Source: Flavobacteriaceae bacterium (GTDB lineage Bacteria > Bacteroidota > Bacteroidia > Flavobacteriales > Flavobacteriaceae). From it: a stretch of DNA of 5,838 bases. The stretch lies in contig JAESTG010000384.1 in assembly GCA_016763715.1 (NCBI GenBank), positions 1-5,838 on the forward strand, given 5' to 3'. How positions within the stretch are numbered: the first letter of the stretch is position 1; every line of letters begins with the position of its first letter. Shown piece by piece: positions 1 to 5,789 of the stretch. The position numbers were made by a program, and so were the translations under genes. The notes under the pieces were generated by a model, which was given only the letters and a program-made list of their open reading frames with translations, made no database searches and was not told where the DNA came from.

Positions 1-1
1 C

Positions 2-478
2 AGTGGTTTTTGGACATTTTTTCTTCAGATATTTCCATATTTGATTATTATCGCACTTATAGCATTTATAATTTGGCTATTCTATAAGCTCAACCCAGGA
101 GCACGTCTGCTCAAATCTAAAGAAACACCAAGTATTTTCTTTACGGAAGAGGAGGAAATAATAAAGACGAAAAACATCAAAGAGTTAGTTACTCAGGCCT
201 TAGAACAACAAGATTACCGACTTGCAGTTCGCTATTACTACCTCTTAATTCTGAAAAAACTTTCGGAGGGAGAAGTTATTGAATATATGTTTGACAAAAC
301 CAATAACGATTATATCGCAGAAATTTCTTCCGCAGAAATAAACATTCAATTTCAAAAAGTAACTAGCCTATACGATTATATTTGGTACGGTAATTTTGAA
401 GTTACTAAAAGTGACTATGCAGTTGCTCAGGAAACATTCAATCATTTAGAACATCAAATCCCAAAAGCCGTTGACTAA
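2..478 (+). CDS. DUF4129-like membrane protein, C-terminal part (5' truncated by window edge)
   Basis: The frame is open to the left edge, with the first complete codon at base 2. The visible 158 residues are therefore the C-terminal part of a longer protein, and the TTG at 41 lies inside a membrane helix and is not a convincing start. Residues of about 7-30 of the fragment form a hydrophobic segment rich in Ile, Leu and Phe, followed by a basic K-L-N-P-G-A-R turn. The rest is a soluble helical domain containing RLAVRYYYLLILKKL and a TNNDY motif, which resembles the C-terminal DUF4129 domain of bacterial membrane proteins encoded beside moxR. The domain probably faces the cytoplasm. Its stop (476-478) lies inside the start of the next gene, so the two are probably translationally coupled. 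The biochemical role is unknown; membership of the MoxR/DUF58 module is inferred from position. The family assignment is by motif recognition only. Confidence 0.75.
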   Translation, partial: SGFWTFFLQIFPYLIIIALIAFIIWLFYKLNPGARLLKSKETPSIFFTEEEEIIKTKNIKELVTQALEQQDYRLAVRYYYLLILKKLSEGEVIEYMFDKTNNDYIAEISSAEINIQFQKVTSLYDYIWYGNFEVTKSDYAVAQETFNHLEHQIPKAVD

Positions 479-1688
479 GTTTCAAAAAATATTCTTCTTT
501 GGATTTCTACTTACGGTGGCGCTTTTGGTTTACGCAGAAGCTTCAAAACCAGAACAGGTAAATTGGTTCCCAAGTTATTTCAATAAAGACAAGATTCCAT
601 ACGGTACTTTTGTTTTTACTCAGCTCATGGAGGAATCATTTGAAGATAACTTAACTCAGGTGAACATTCCCCCATATCAATTACTTCAGGATAGTACTAT
701 TGCTGGAACATATCTATTTATCAATGACCGAGTTCAATTTGACACAACGGAACTAGAAGAGCTTACTTCTTGGGTAGAAAAAGGGAATTCGGTCTTCATA
801 TCGTCACACTATCATACTAATGATCTTTTAGATTCACTAAACATTGAAACCAATACACTCTTTTTAATGGATGGTTTTACAACGGAGCCTATGCTTAATT
901 TGGTGAATGAAAAACTAAAGTCAGACACTCCATTTCATATTGAGAAAGATGTTACTGTTACCTATTTTGATAAAATAGATACCCTTTCGCAAAAAGTGCT
1001 TGGTGTCACTCAATTATATAACGACACCCTATCAATTGATAACCCATTAGTCAATTTTATTATGGCACCATATGGAGATGGCACTTTTTATTTTCATAAT
1101 CAGCCTGAAATATTTACGAATTACTTCTTGTTACTTAATGAAAATAGCCAACACACCAAAAATGTATTATCCTATATAAATGACGGTTCTCATCTCTATT
1201 TGGATGCTTATTACAAAAGTGGTAAACCTATTAATATATCTCCACTACACATTTTATTGAACAATCGATATTTAAAGTGGGCTTATTATTTTGTGCTCAT
1301 CGGCGCAGTATTATTCATACTGTTTCAAGGAAAACGAAAACAACGAAGTATTCCAATTATAAAACCATTAGTCAACAAATCTTATGAATATACCCAAACC
1401 ATTTCTGGAATGTATTTTGACAAGAAAGATCATCATGGTATTGCAAGAAAACAAATAGCCTTATTTTTCGAGTTTATACGAACACAACTAAGATTACCAA
1501 CTGAAAACTTGGACAGTCGTTTTTTAAAGACCCTATCCGCTCGAAGTAATAACGATATAGAAACCACTACATCCTTGTTCACCTTTATTGAAAAAATATC
1601 GCATCAGCATGCCACAGGGGAACAAGAACTTATAAAACTGAATAAATTAATTACCGAATATAAACCTAATATTGATGGAAAACCCTGA
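471..1688 (+). CDS. DUF4350-like protein with two membrane segments
   Basis: This protein of 405 aa begins with a short basic stretch (TKFQK) and a hydrophobic helix (about residues 7-22). A domain of roughly 240 residues follows, carrying N-W-F-P-S-Y and K-I-P-Y-G-T-F-V near residues 31-48 and a W-V-E-K-G-N-S-V-F-I-S strand around 101-111. The second membrane helix is at about 269-286 and is followed by a basic stop-transfer (GKRKQR). The last 120 residues form a probably cytoplasmic helical tail. Under this topology the central domain, a likely degenerate GATase-like fold of the DUF4350 type, is extracytoplasmic. The TTG at 471 is chosen because a stop lies just upstream in frame (447-449), no ATG occurs before the first membrane helix, and it overlaps the preceding stop by 8 bases. 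No Shine-Dalgarno is seen. The gene overlaps the moxR start by 14 bases. Its place between the DUF4129-like gene and moxR suggests an accessory subunit of a MoxR-dependent membrane complex. No catalytic residues are recognised. Confidence 0.8.
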   Translation: MTKFQKIFFFGFLLTVALLVYAEASKPEQVNWFPSYFNKDKIPYGTFVFTQLMEESFEDNLTQVNIPPYQLLQDSTIAGTYLFINDRVQFDTTELEELTSWVEKGNSVFISSHYHTNDLLDSLNIETNTLFLMDGFTTEPMLNLVNEKLKSDTPFHIEKDVTVTYFDKIDTLSQKVLGVTQLYNDTLSIDNPLVNFIMAPYGDGTFYFHNQPEIFTNYFLLLNENSQHTKNVLSYINDGSHLYLDAYYKSGKPINISPLHILLNNRYLKWAYYFVLIGAVLFILFQGKRKQRSIPIIKPLVNKSYEYTQTISGMYFDKKDHHGIARKQIALFFEFIRTQLRLPTENLDSRFLKTLSARSNNDIETTTSLFTFIEKISHQHATGEQELIKLNKLITEYKPNIDGKP

Positions 1689-2673
1689 AGCACAAAACGA
1701 AGAATTACACTTTACCAATAGGATTCCTCTAGAGGAACTGACTACTGCGGTAGACAACATAAAAAGGCAGCTATCCAAAATCATTATTGGACAGGAAGAC
1801 TTTATAGAATTACTCATTGTTGGTTTATTGGCCAATGGACATATTCTTATTGAAGGTGTTCCTGGTATTGCAAAAACAATTACTGCTAAATCGTTCGCCA
1901 AAACCCTAAAAACCGGCTTTAGTCGAATTCAATTTACTCCAGATTTAATGCCGAGTGATATCTTGGGCACATCTATTTTAAATATGAAAACTTCAGATTT
2001 CGAATTCAAAAAGGGTCCTATTTTTTCTAATGTGGTTCTAATAGATGAAATAAACCGAGCACCTGCAAAAACTCAATCTGCCTTGTTCGAGGTAATGGAG
2101 GAAAGACAAGTTACCATAGACGGTGTTCAATATGATATGGAATATCCCTTTATTGTATTAGCAACTCAAAATCCTATAGAACAAGAAGGTACCTACGCTT
2201 TACCCGAAGCACAATTAGATCGTTTTCTATTCAAAATAAAGGTTGGATATCCAAAACTGGAAGATGAAGTAACTATTCTAAAGACGCACCATGAACGTAA
2301 ACTTGCAAATCCAGAGGCCACAATTAGCCCAGTGCTAACCCCAGATGAGCTTAAAAAATTTAGAGCTCAGGTTCAGGAGATTTTAATTGAAGACAAAATT
2401 TTCACATATATCGCCGAAGTAGTAGATAAAACGAGGAATCACCCACATCTCTATCTAGGGGGTTCACCAAGAGCATCTTTAGCCATTATGAATGCATCTA
2501 AGGCCATTGCCGCCATTAACAAAAGAGATTTCGTTACTCCAGACGATGTGAAAAAAGTATTAGCACCTGTACTTCGACATCGAATTATTCTTTCTCCCGA
2601 ATGTGAAATGGAAGGAATGACTCCCGAAACTGTAATTGATATTATTTCCAAATCTGTTGAAATACCCCGCTAA
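1675..2673 (+). CDS. moxR: MoxR-family AAA+ ATPase
   Basis: A cytoplasmic AAA+ ATPase of 332 aa, normal length for the family. Numbered from the ATG at 1675, it has Walker A GVPGIAKT (61-68), Walker B VVLIDEINRAP (120-130, catalytic D124-E125), sensor 1 ATQNP (163-167), the family signature LPEAQLDRF (176-184) with an arginine likely acting in trans, and sensor 2 GSPRA (263-267) in the C-terminal lid. All key residues are present, so ATP hydrolysis is expected. MoxR proteins are thought to use ATP hydrolysis to mature or remodel partner proteins, usually a vWA or DUF58 protein encoded beside them, here the next gene. The ATG at 1675 is preferred to the TTG one codon upstream. The start overlaps the DUF4350-like gene by 14 bases, and the stop directly abuts the GTG of the DUF58 gene. 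The family call is secure; the client is unknown, and the gene symbol is used in the family sense only. Confidence 0.95.
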   Translation: MENPEAQNEELHFTNRIPLEELTTAVDNIKRQLSKIIIGQEDFIELLIVGLLANGHILIEGVPGIAKTITAKSFAKTLKTGFSRIQFTPDLMPSDILGTSILNMKTSDFEFKKGPIFSNVVLIDEINRAPAKTQSALFEVMEERQVTIDGVQYDMEYPFIVLATQNPIEQEGTYALPEAQLDRFLFKIKVGYPKLEDEVTILKTHHERKLANPEATISPVLTPDELKKFRAQVQEILIEDKIFTYIAEVVDKTRNHPHLYLGGSPRASLAIMNASKAIAAINKRDFVTPDDVKKVLAPVLRHRIILSPECEMEGMTPETVIDIISKSVEIPR

Positions 2674-4005
2674 GTGATAGCATTCATCAAATCCATATAT
2701 CTTACTTCCCGTTTCTTTTACGTGTTGTCCATTTTTGTATTACTATTTTTAGTTTCCTATTGGATACCAACATTATATGGAATTATTTGGGTGATGGTAT
2801 TAGGGCTTTTGGTTTTTATTTTGTTGGAAATAACAATGCTTTATAGTTCTAAAGGACTGAGAGGAGAACGCCTTTTGCCAGACAGGTTTTCAAATAGTGA
2901 TGAGAATTTAGTCTCTATTAAACTGCATAATGCCTATTCTTTTCCTATAGAAGTAGCTATTGTAGATGAATTACCAGTACAATTTCAAAAACGTGATTTT
3001 TTCAGAAAAATAAAAATAAAAGGTAAGGGTAGGGATACATTTCAATATACAGTTCGACCCGTGGACCGTGGTGAATATGTCTTTGGTAATTTAAATTGCT
3101 TCGTTACCTCGATAATTGGATTGGTTCGAAAAAGATATACGTTTAATAAAGAACAAATGGTGAAGGTCTATCCATCATTTATTCATATGAAGAAGTATGA
3201 TTTCCTTGCCATCGATAATCGTTTGTCACATATTGGACTAAAAAAGATTAGACGGATTGGCCACACCATGGAATTCGAACAAATTAAGGAGTATGTGGCT
3301 GGCGATGATTTAAGAACGGTCAATTGGAAGACAACTGCCAAACGAGGGCAACTCATGGTTAATCAGTACCAAGATGAGAAAATGCAACCTATTTACTCGA
3401 TAATTGATTCGAGCAGAGTGATGAAAATGCCTTTCGAGGGAATTAAATTAGTGGATTACGCCATTAATAGTACGTTGGCATTTTCGAATGTTGCATTGAA
3501 AAAAGGGGATAAAATAGGATTGGTTAATTTCTCAAATAAGTTAGGGACTTACCTTCCCGCTCAAGCCAAAAAAACGCATTTGAACCTTGTTTTGGAATCT
3601 CTATATAATTTGGACTCCCAATTCTTAGATTCTGATTTTGGTGTGTTACAAGCACTCATAAAACAAAAAATTACGCATCGAAGCCTTATTATGTTGTACA
3701 CCAACTTTGAACATATATCTTCACTGCATAGACAACTTCCATATTTGCAGGCTATTGCTAAAAAACACCTCCTAGTAGTTATCTTTTTTGAAAATACCGA
3801 ATTGCGCCAATTAAGCCATATGCAACCTACCGATATTTCTGAAATCTATGATCAAACCATTGCGCAACAATTTGAATTTGATAAAAAACTAATGGTTCGA
3901 GAGCTGCAACAGCGAGGAATTCAAACCGTCCTAACTGCTCCAGAAGATTTAACCATAAATACCATCAACAAATACCTTGAGATTAAAGCAAGAGGGCTTC
4001 TCTAA
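2674..4005 (+). CDS. DUF58 domain membrane protein (MoxR partner)
   Basis: A 443-aa protein with two closely spaced N-terminal membrane helices (about residues 14-30 and 34-54), a beta-rich region (about 75-165) and the DUF58 signature G-D-D-L-R-T-V-N-W-K-T-T-A-K-R-G at 210-225, followed by N-Q-Y-Q-D-E-K. A vWA-like region begins at I-Y-S-I-I-D-S-S-R (240-248). The metal-site (MIDAS) motif is incomplete: D-S-S-R-V replaces DxSxS, and the later strand reads L-Y-T-N-F-E (341-346), with Asn where many DUF58 proteins have Asp. It is likely anchored in the inner membrane with its main domain in the cytoplasm, where MoxR could act on it. The start is GTG, immediately after the moxR TAA, with no Shine-Dalgarno; the encoded N-terminus (IAFIKSIYLTSRFFY) leads straight into the first helix. 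It is the last gene of the operon and no clear terminator follows. The family is certain; the function is not known. Confidence 0.92.
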   Translation: MIAFIKSIYLTSRFFYVLSIFVLLFLVSYWIPTLYGIIWVMVLGLLVFILLEITMLYSSKGLRGERLLPDRFSNSDENLVSIKLHNAYSFPIEVAIVDELPVQFQKRDFFRKIKIKGKGRDTFQYTVRPVDRGEYVFGNLNCFVTSIIGLVRKRYTFNKEQMVKVYPSFIHMKKYDFLAIDNRLSHIGLKKIRRIGHTMEFEQIKEYVAGDDLRTVNWKTTAKRGQLMVNQYQDEKMQPIYSIIDSSRVMKMPFEGIKLVDYAINSTLAFSNVALKKGDKIGLVNFSNKLGTYLPAQAKKTHLNLVLESLYNLDSQFLDSDFGVLQALIKQKITHRSLIMLYTNFEHISSLHRQLPYLQAIAKKHLLVVIFFENTELRQLSHMQPTDISEIYDQTIAQQFEFDKKLMVRELQQRGIQTVLTAPEDLTINTINKYLEIKARGLL

Positions 4006-4200
4006 AACTTTGTCACAAACCTTTCCTAGCTCCGTCGTACTATAAATGAGTCTTATATAGTAATCCAAGTTACATTTTCATGCAGTAACATACAATTCAG
4101 CATTAAAAATCGACAACTCGGTTAGATATTGTTTTTCTGGATGAGTTTTATTTCCACTTTTGAAGTGTTCAAACAAAGTAAACTAAATAAAACCCATATT
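4006..4200 (+). other. Intergenic region between DUF58 and DUF2141 genes
   Basis: A 195-base AT-rich spacer follows the operon. I find no ORF with coding character and no intrinsic terminator with a T-run. It has two small dyads: TTTGT-C-ACAAA at 4009-4019, and TACTATA (4038-4044) pairing with TATAGTA (4056-4062) across an 11-base loop. Both are short enough to be chance in DNA of this composition. An extension of the DUF2141 frame back to TTG at 4129 is open but lacks protein-like character. The region probably carries the promoter of the DUF2141 gene. Confidence 0.5.
4129..4162 (+). promoter_or_regulatory. Weak candidate Bacteroidota promoter for the DUF2141 gene
   Basis: CACTTTTG at 4155-4162 matches five of the six fixed positions of the Bacteroidota -7 element TAnnTTTG. 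A TTG at 4129-4131 could be the -33 element, but the 23-base gap is longer than usual. It would give a leader of roughly 30 bases before the ATG at 4201. This rests on pattern matching in AT-rich DNA only. Confidence 0.25.
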
Positions 4201-4632
4201 ATGAAAACAATCATTCTTACCTTAACATTAGCTATTCCAACATTATTTGCAAACGCACAGACAAGCACTAACGTTCAAACTGAAGGAACCACTATTACGA
4301 TTACTGTTCCTGTTAAAAGTTCGGAAGGAATCATTATTGTAGGTCTCTACGACGAAAACACTTTTATGAAAGCCGCACCAATTCAGGGATTAGAAAGTGA
4401 AATTGTTGACGGAAAAGCAACAGTAACATTCACAAACATATTACCTGGCACTTATGGAGTGACAATATTTCACGATAAAAATGGAAATAAGATTTTGGAT
4501 TTCGAACCTAATGGTATGCCTAAAGAAATGTACGGTGTTTCTAATAACCCGATGAGTTATGGACCTCCACAATGGAATGATGCAAAATTTGATGTTGCAT
4601 CGGAGCCAGTTTCACTAGATATTAGATTGTAA
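4201..4632 (+). CDS. Secreted DUF2141 domain protein
   Basis: A small exported protein of 143 aa. The first 20 residues form a standard signal peptide: MK, a hydrophobic stretch (TIILTLTLAIPTLF) and a probable cleavage site after ANA, leaving Q20 or nearby as the mature N-terminus. The mature part matches DUF2141: an immunoglobulin-like beta fold with G-I-I-I-V-G-L-Y-D (43-51), F-T-N-I-L-P-G-T-Y-G-V (77-87), H-D-K-N-G-N-K-I-L-D (91-100), and a Y-G-V-S-N-N motif (111-116). D92, N94, N96 and D100 are spaced like a dockerin or EF-hand calcium loop, so metal binding is plausible. It is expected in the periplasm or outside the cell; no lipobox or type IX sorting domain is seen. The ATG at 4201 is chosen over TTG at 4129 because it places the signal peptide at the N-terminus. 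It appears to be a single-gene transcript ending at the hairpin at 4658-4694. The family function is unknown. Confidence 0.9.
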   Translation: MKTIILTLTLAIPTLFANAQTSTNVQTEGTTITITVPVKSSEGIIIVGLYDENTFMKAAPIQGLESEIVDGKATVTFTNILPGTYGVTIFHDKNGNKILDFEPNGMPKEMYGVSNNPMSYGPPQWNDAKFDVASEPVSLDIRL

Positions 4633-4643
4633 CTTAAGAACAA

Positions 4644-4705
4644 AAAACCTAGATAATAAGCTTGAGACCAATAACTACTATTGGTCTCAAGCTTTTATAG
4701 GTTTT
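4644..4705 (+). terminator. Strong intrinsic terminator after the DUF2141 gene
   Basis: A perfect 16-bp inverted repeat, AAGCTTGAGACCAATA (4658-4673) and its complement (4679-4694), encloses a 5-base ACTAC loop. A T-rich stretch follows. A second, outer pairing of AAAACCTA (4644-4651) with TAGGTTTT (4698-4705) can extend the hairpin across a small internal loop. It starts 25 bases after the DUF2141 stop and fits a Rho-independent terminator, though its stem is longer than most. Confidence 0.8.
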
Positions 4706-4795
4706 AATATAAATATTCAAGTCATTTCTAGCACTCAACTATAAGCATATTCTTAAAATTTATCGTGAACCATAAATTTCATCAATACAAAAAAC

Positions 4796-4803
4796 TATCT
4801 TTG
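4796..4803 (+). promoter_or_regulatory. Candidate -7 element of the oxyR promoter (TATCTTTG)
   Basis: TATCTTTG is an exact match to the Bacteroidota -7 consensus TAnnTTTG and lies 16 bases before the oxyR ATG. No clear TTG or TTTG -33 element is found at the usual distance upstream. If it is used, transcription would begin about 10-12 bases before the start codon, giving a very short leader. The TTAGG touching the ATG is too close to act as a normal Shine-Dalgarno. Confidence 0.5.
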
Positions 4804-4819
4804 GATAAACAACCTTAGG

Positions 4820-5656
4820 ATGACTATTACACAATTAAAGTATGTTCTTGCAGTTGCTGAACATCAAAACTTTACCAAAGCTGCTGAAAACACTTTCGTT
4901 ACCCAACCCACTTTAAGTATGCAAATACAAAAACTGGAGGAAGAGTTGGATATCTTAATTTTTGACCGTAGTAAGAAACCTATTGAATTAACAAGCGTCG
5001 GGAAAAAGGTTGTAAATCAGGCAAAGAATATCGTTAATGAGGCCGACCGTATGCAAGATGTTGTGGACCAAGAAAAAGGGTTTATTGGTGGAGAATTTAG
5101 ACTAGGAATCATTCCGACCATTATGCCCACACTCTTACCTATGTTTTTAAAAACCTTTACGGTGAAATATCCTAAAGTTCAATTAAAAATAGAAGAATTA
5201 GCTACCGATGAAATCATTGCTAAACTTAGTGATGGGCATTTAGATGCTGCCATAGCAGCTACACCACTCTATCATGAAAAAATAAAAGAACGCACCTTAT
5301 ATTATGAACCTTTTGTAGGTTATGTTCCCGAAGATCACCGATTATTCAAAAAAGATAAGATTGAGGGCAAAGATTTGGACATTGAAGATATACTGTTATT
5401 GGAAGATGGACATTGCTTTAGGGATGGTGTCATAAATCTATGTAAGGCCTCTAAACTATCAAAAGATGATTCGTTTCAACTAGAAAGTGGGAGTTTTGAA
5501 ACTTTAATAAAATTAACGCACGAAGGTTTAGGAATGACACTACTGCCCTATTTACATACGTTGGACATTTCCGAAGAACAAAAAAATATTTACGTTTTTT
5601 TAAAGAACCAACACCTGCACGAGAAGTTAGTCTCATTTACAATAAAAGTGAACTAA
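4820..5656 (+). CDS. oxyR: OxyR-type LysR-family peroxide sensor, frame broken near the C-terminus
   Basis: A LysR-type transcription factor that by family senses hydrogen peroxide by forming a disulfide and activates antioxidant genes. The N-terminal winged helix-turn-helix (residues 1-60) has the typical F-T-K-A-A-E and V-T-Q-P-T-L-S-M-Q-I-Q-K-L-E-E-E-L. The regulatory domain begins near residue 92 with F-R-L-G-I-I-P-T-I. The redox motif G-H-C-F-R-D-G-V-I-N-L-C puts cysteines at 199 and 208, the same spacing and numbering as E. coli OxyR. After K255 the frame departs from the family: the last 23 residues as read (from N256) look random, while a good OxyR ending lies in the -1 frame (5587-5754). 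The break is at the A7 run 5580-5586. As read the protein is 278 aa; restored it is 311 aa, the usual length. The truncated form lacks the end of the regulatory domain and is probably unstable or inactive. The ATG at 4820 fits the family N-terminus. The family call is very secure; whether a full protein is made is open. Confidence 0.93.
   Translation: MTITQLKYVLAVAEHQNFTKAAENTFVTQPTLSMQIQKLEEELDILIFDRSKKPIELTSVGKKVVNQAKNIVNEADRMQDVVDQEKGFIGGEFRLGIIPTIMPTLLPMFLKTFTVKYPKVQLKIEELATDEIIAKLSDGHLDAAIAATPLYHEKIKERTLYYEPFVGYVPEDHRLFKKDKIEGKDLDIEDILLLEDGHCFRDGVINLCKASKLSKDDSFQLESGSFETLIKLTHEGLGMTLLPYLHTLDISEEQKNIYVFLKNQHLHEKLVSFTIKVN
5579..5587 (+). other. Homopolymer frameshift site in oxyR (A7 run)
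   Basis: The zero-frame codons here are CAA AAA AAT. Re-reading one A (a -1 shift) or adding one A to the run joins E-E-Q-K-K to Y-L-R-F-F-K-E-P-T-P-A-R-E-V and continues to a natural stop at 5752-5754. The heptamer A_AAA_AAT (5581-5587) fits the general X_XXY_YYZ slippery pattern. A T7 run at 5595-5601 lies close by, but correcting there would leave N-I-Y-V in place of the expected K-Y-L-R, so the A run is the more likely site. Confidence 0.8.
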
Positions 5657-5754
5657 AAATGCAAATTATTAACGCCATGTATGATGTGATTGCTGGCATT
5701 ATAAGAGGCGCTATTCGTTTTCAGGATGTGAAGATAATTAGTCCTGTAAAATAA
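5587..5754 (+). pseudogene. oxyR: Out-of-frame C-terminal tail of oxyR
   Basis: These 55 codons, in the -1 frame relative to the oxyR start, encode the expected end of flavobacterial OxyR: P-T-P-A-R-E-V-S-L-I-Y near the front, then K-S-E-L-K-M-Q-I-I, then G-I-I-R-G-A-I-R-F-Q-D-V, finishing I-I-S-P-V-K before TAA. The first segment supplies the final beta strand of the LysR regulatory domain and the rest its last helix. It has no start codon or ribosome site of its own that would make sense as a separate gene. Its clear conservation shows that the break upstream is recent, is an error, or is bypassed during expression. It overlaps the zero-frame oxyR reading, which stops at 5654-5656. Confidence 0.85.
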
Positions 5755-5785
5755 AAAAGCCCTCGAATTTCGAAGGCTTTATTTA
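5754..5785 (+). terminator. Terminator after oxyR, probably bidirectional
   Basis: AAAGCC pairs with GGCTTT, followed by one C-A mismatch and a further TCGA/TCGA pairing around a 3-base loop. An A-run precedes the hairpin and a T-rich stretch follows it, so it could stop transcription from both sides. It directly follows the stop codon of the out-of-frame oxyR tail (5752-5754), not the zero-frame stop at 5656, which supports the longer gene as the ancestral form. Confidence 0.75.
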
Positions 5786-5789
5786 TTAT

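Noticed and set aside
41..43. TTG as the start of the first gene
   Set aside because: The frame is open to the window edge and this codon falls in the middle of a membrane helix, so the gene very likely begins outside the window.
1672..1674. TTG as the moxR start
   Set aside because: An ATG is the very next codon and gives the same protein minus one residue, so it is the simpler choice.
1647..1901. Minus-strand open frame of 84 codons opposite the moxR start
   Set aside because: It lies opposite the strongly conserved Walker A region of moxR and the end of the preceding gene, and its translation resembles no family. It is a shadow of the plus-strand coding.
2451..2651. Minus-strand open frame of 66 codons inside moxR
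   Set aside because: It is opposite the conserved sensor 2 and lid region of moxR, with no start signal and no recognisable product.
3991..4003. AGAG-GGCTT-CTCT mini hairpin at the DUF58 stop as a terminator
   Set aside because: The stem is four base pairs and no T-run follows.
4038..4062. Dyad TACTATA / TATAGTA as an operator or terminator
   Set aside because: The arms are only 7 bp, A/T-dominated and separated by 11 bases, with no T-run. This is expected by chance here.
4129..4200. Extended N-terminus of the DUF2141 protein from TTG at 4129
   Set aside because: The extra 24 residues would bury a textbook signal peptide that begins at the ATG at 4201.
5595..5601. T7 run as the site of the oxyR frame break
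   Set aside because: A correction here would leave N-I-Y-V before F-F-K-E-P, whereas correcting at the A run gives K-K-Y-L-R-F-F, which fits the family better.
5451..5636. Minus-strand open frame of 61 codons opposite the oxyR 3' part
   Set aside because: The plus strand here encodes recognisable OxyR in one frame or the other, and the antisense translation looks random.
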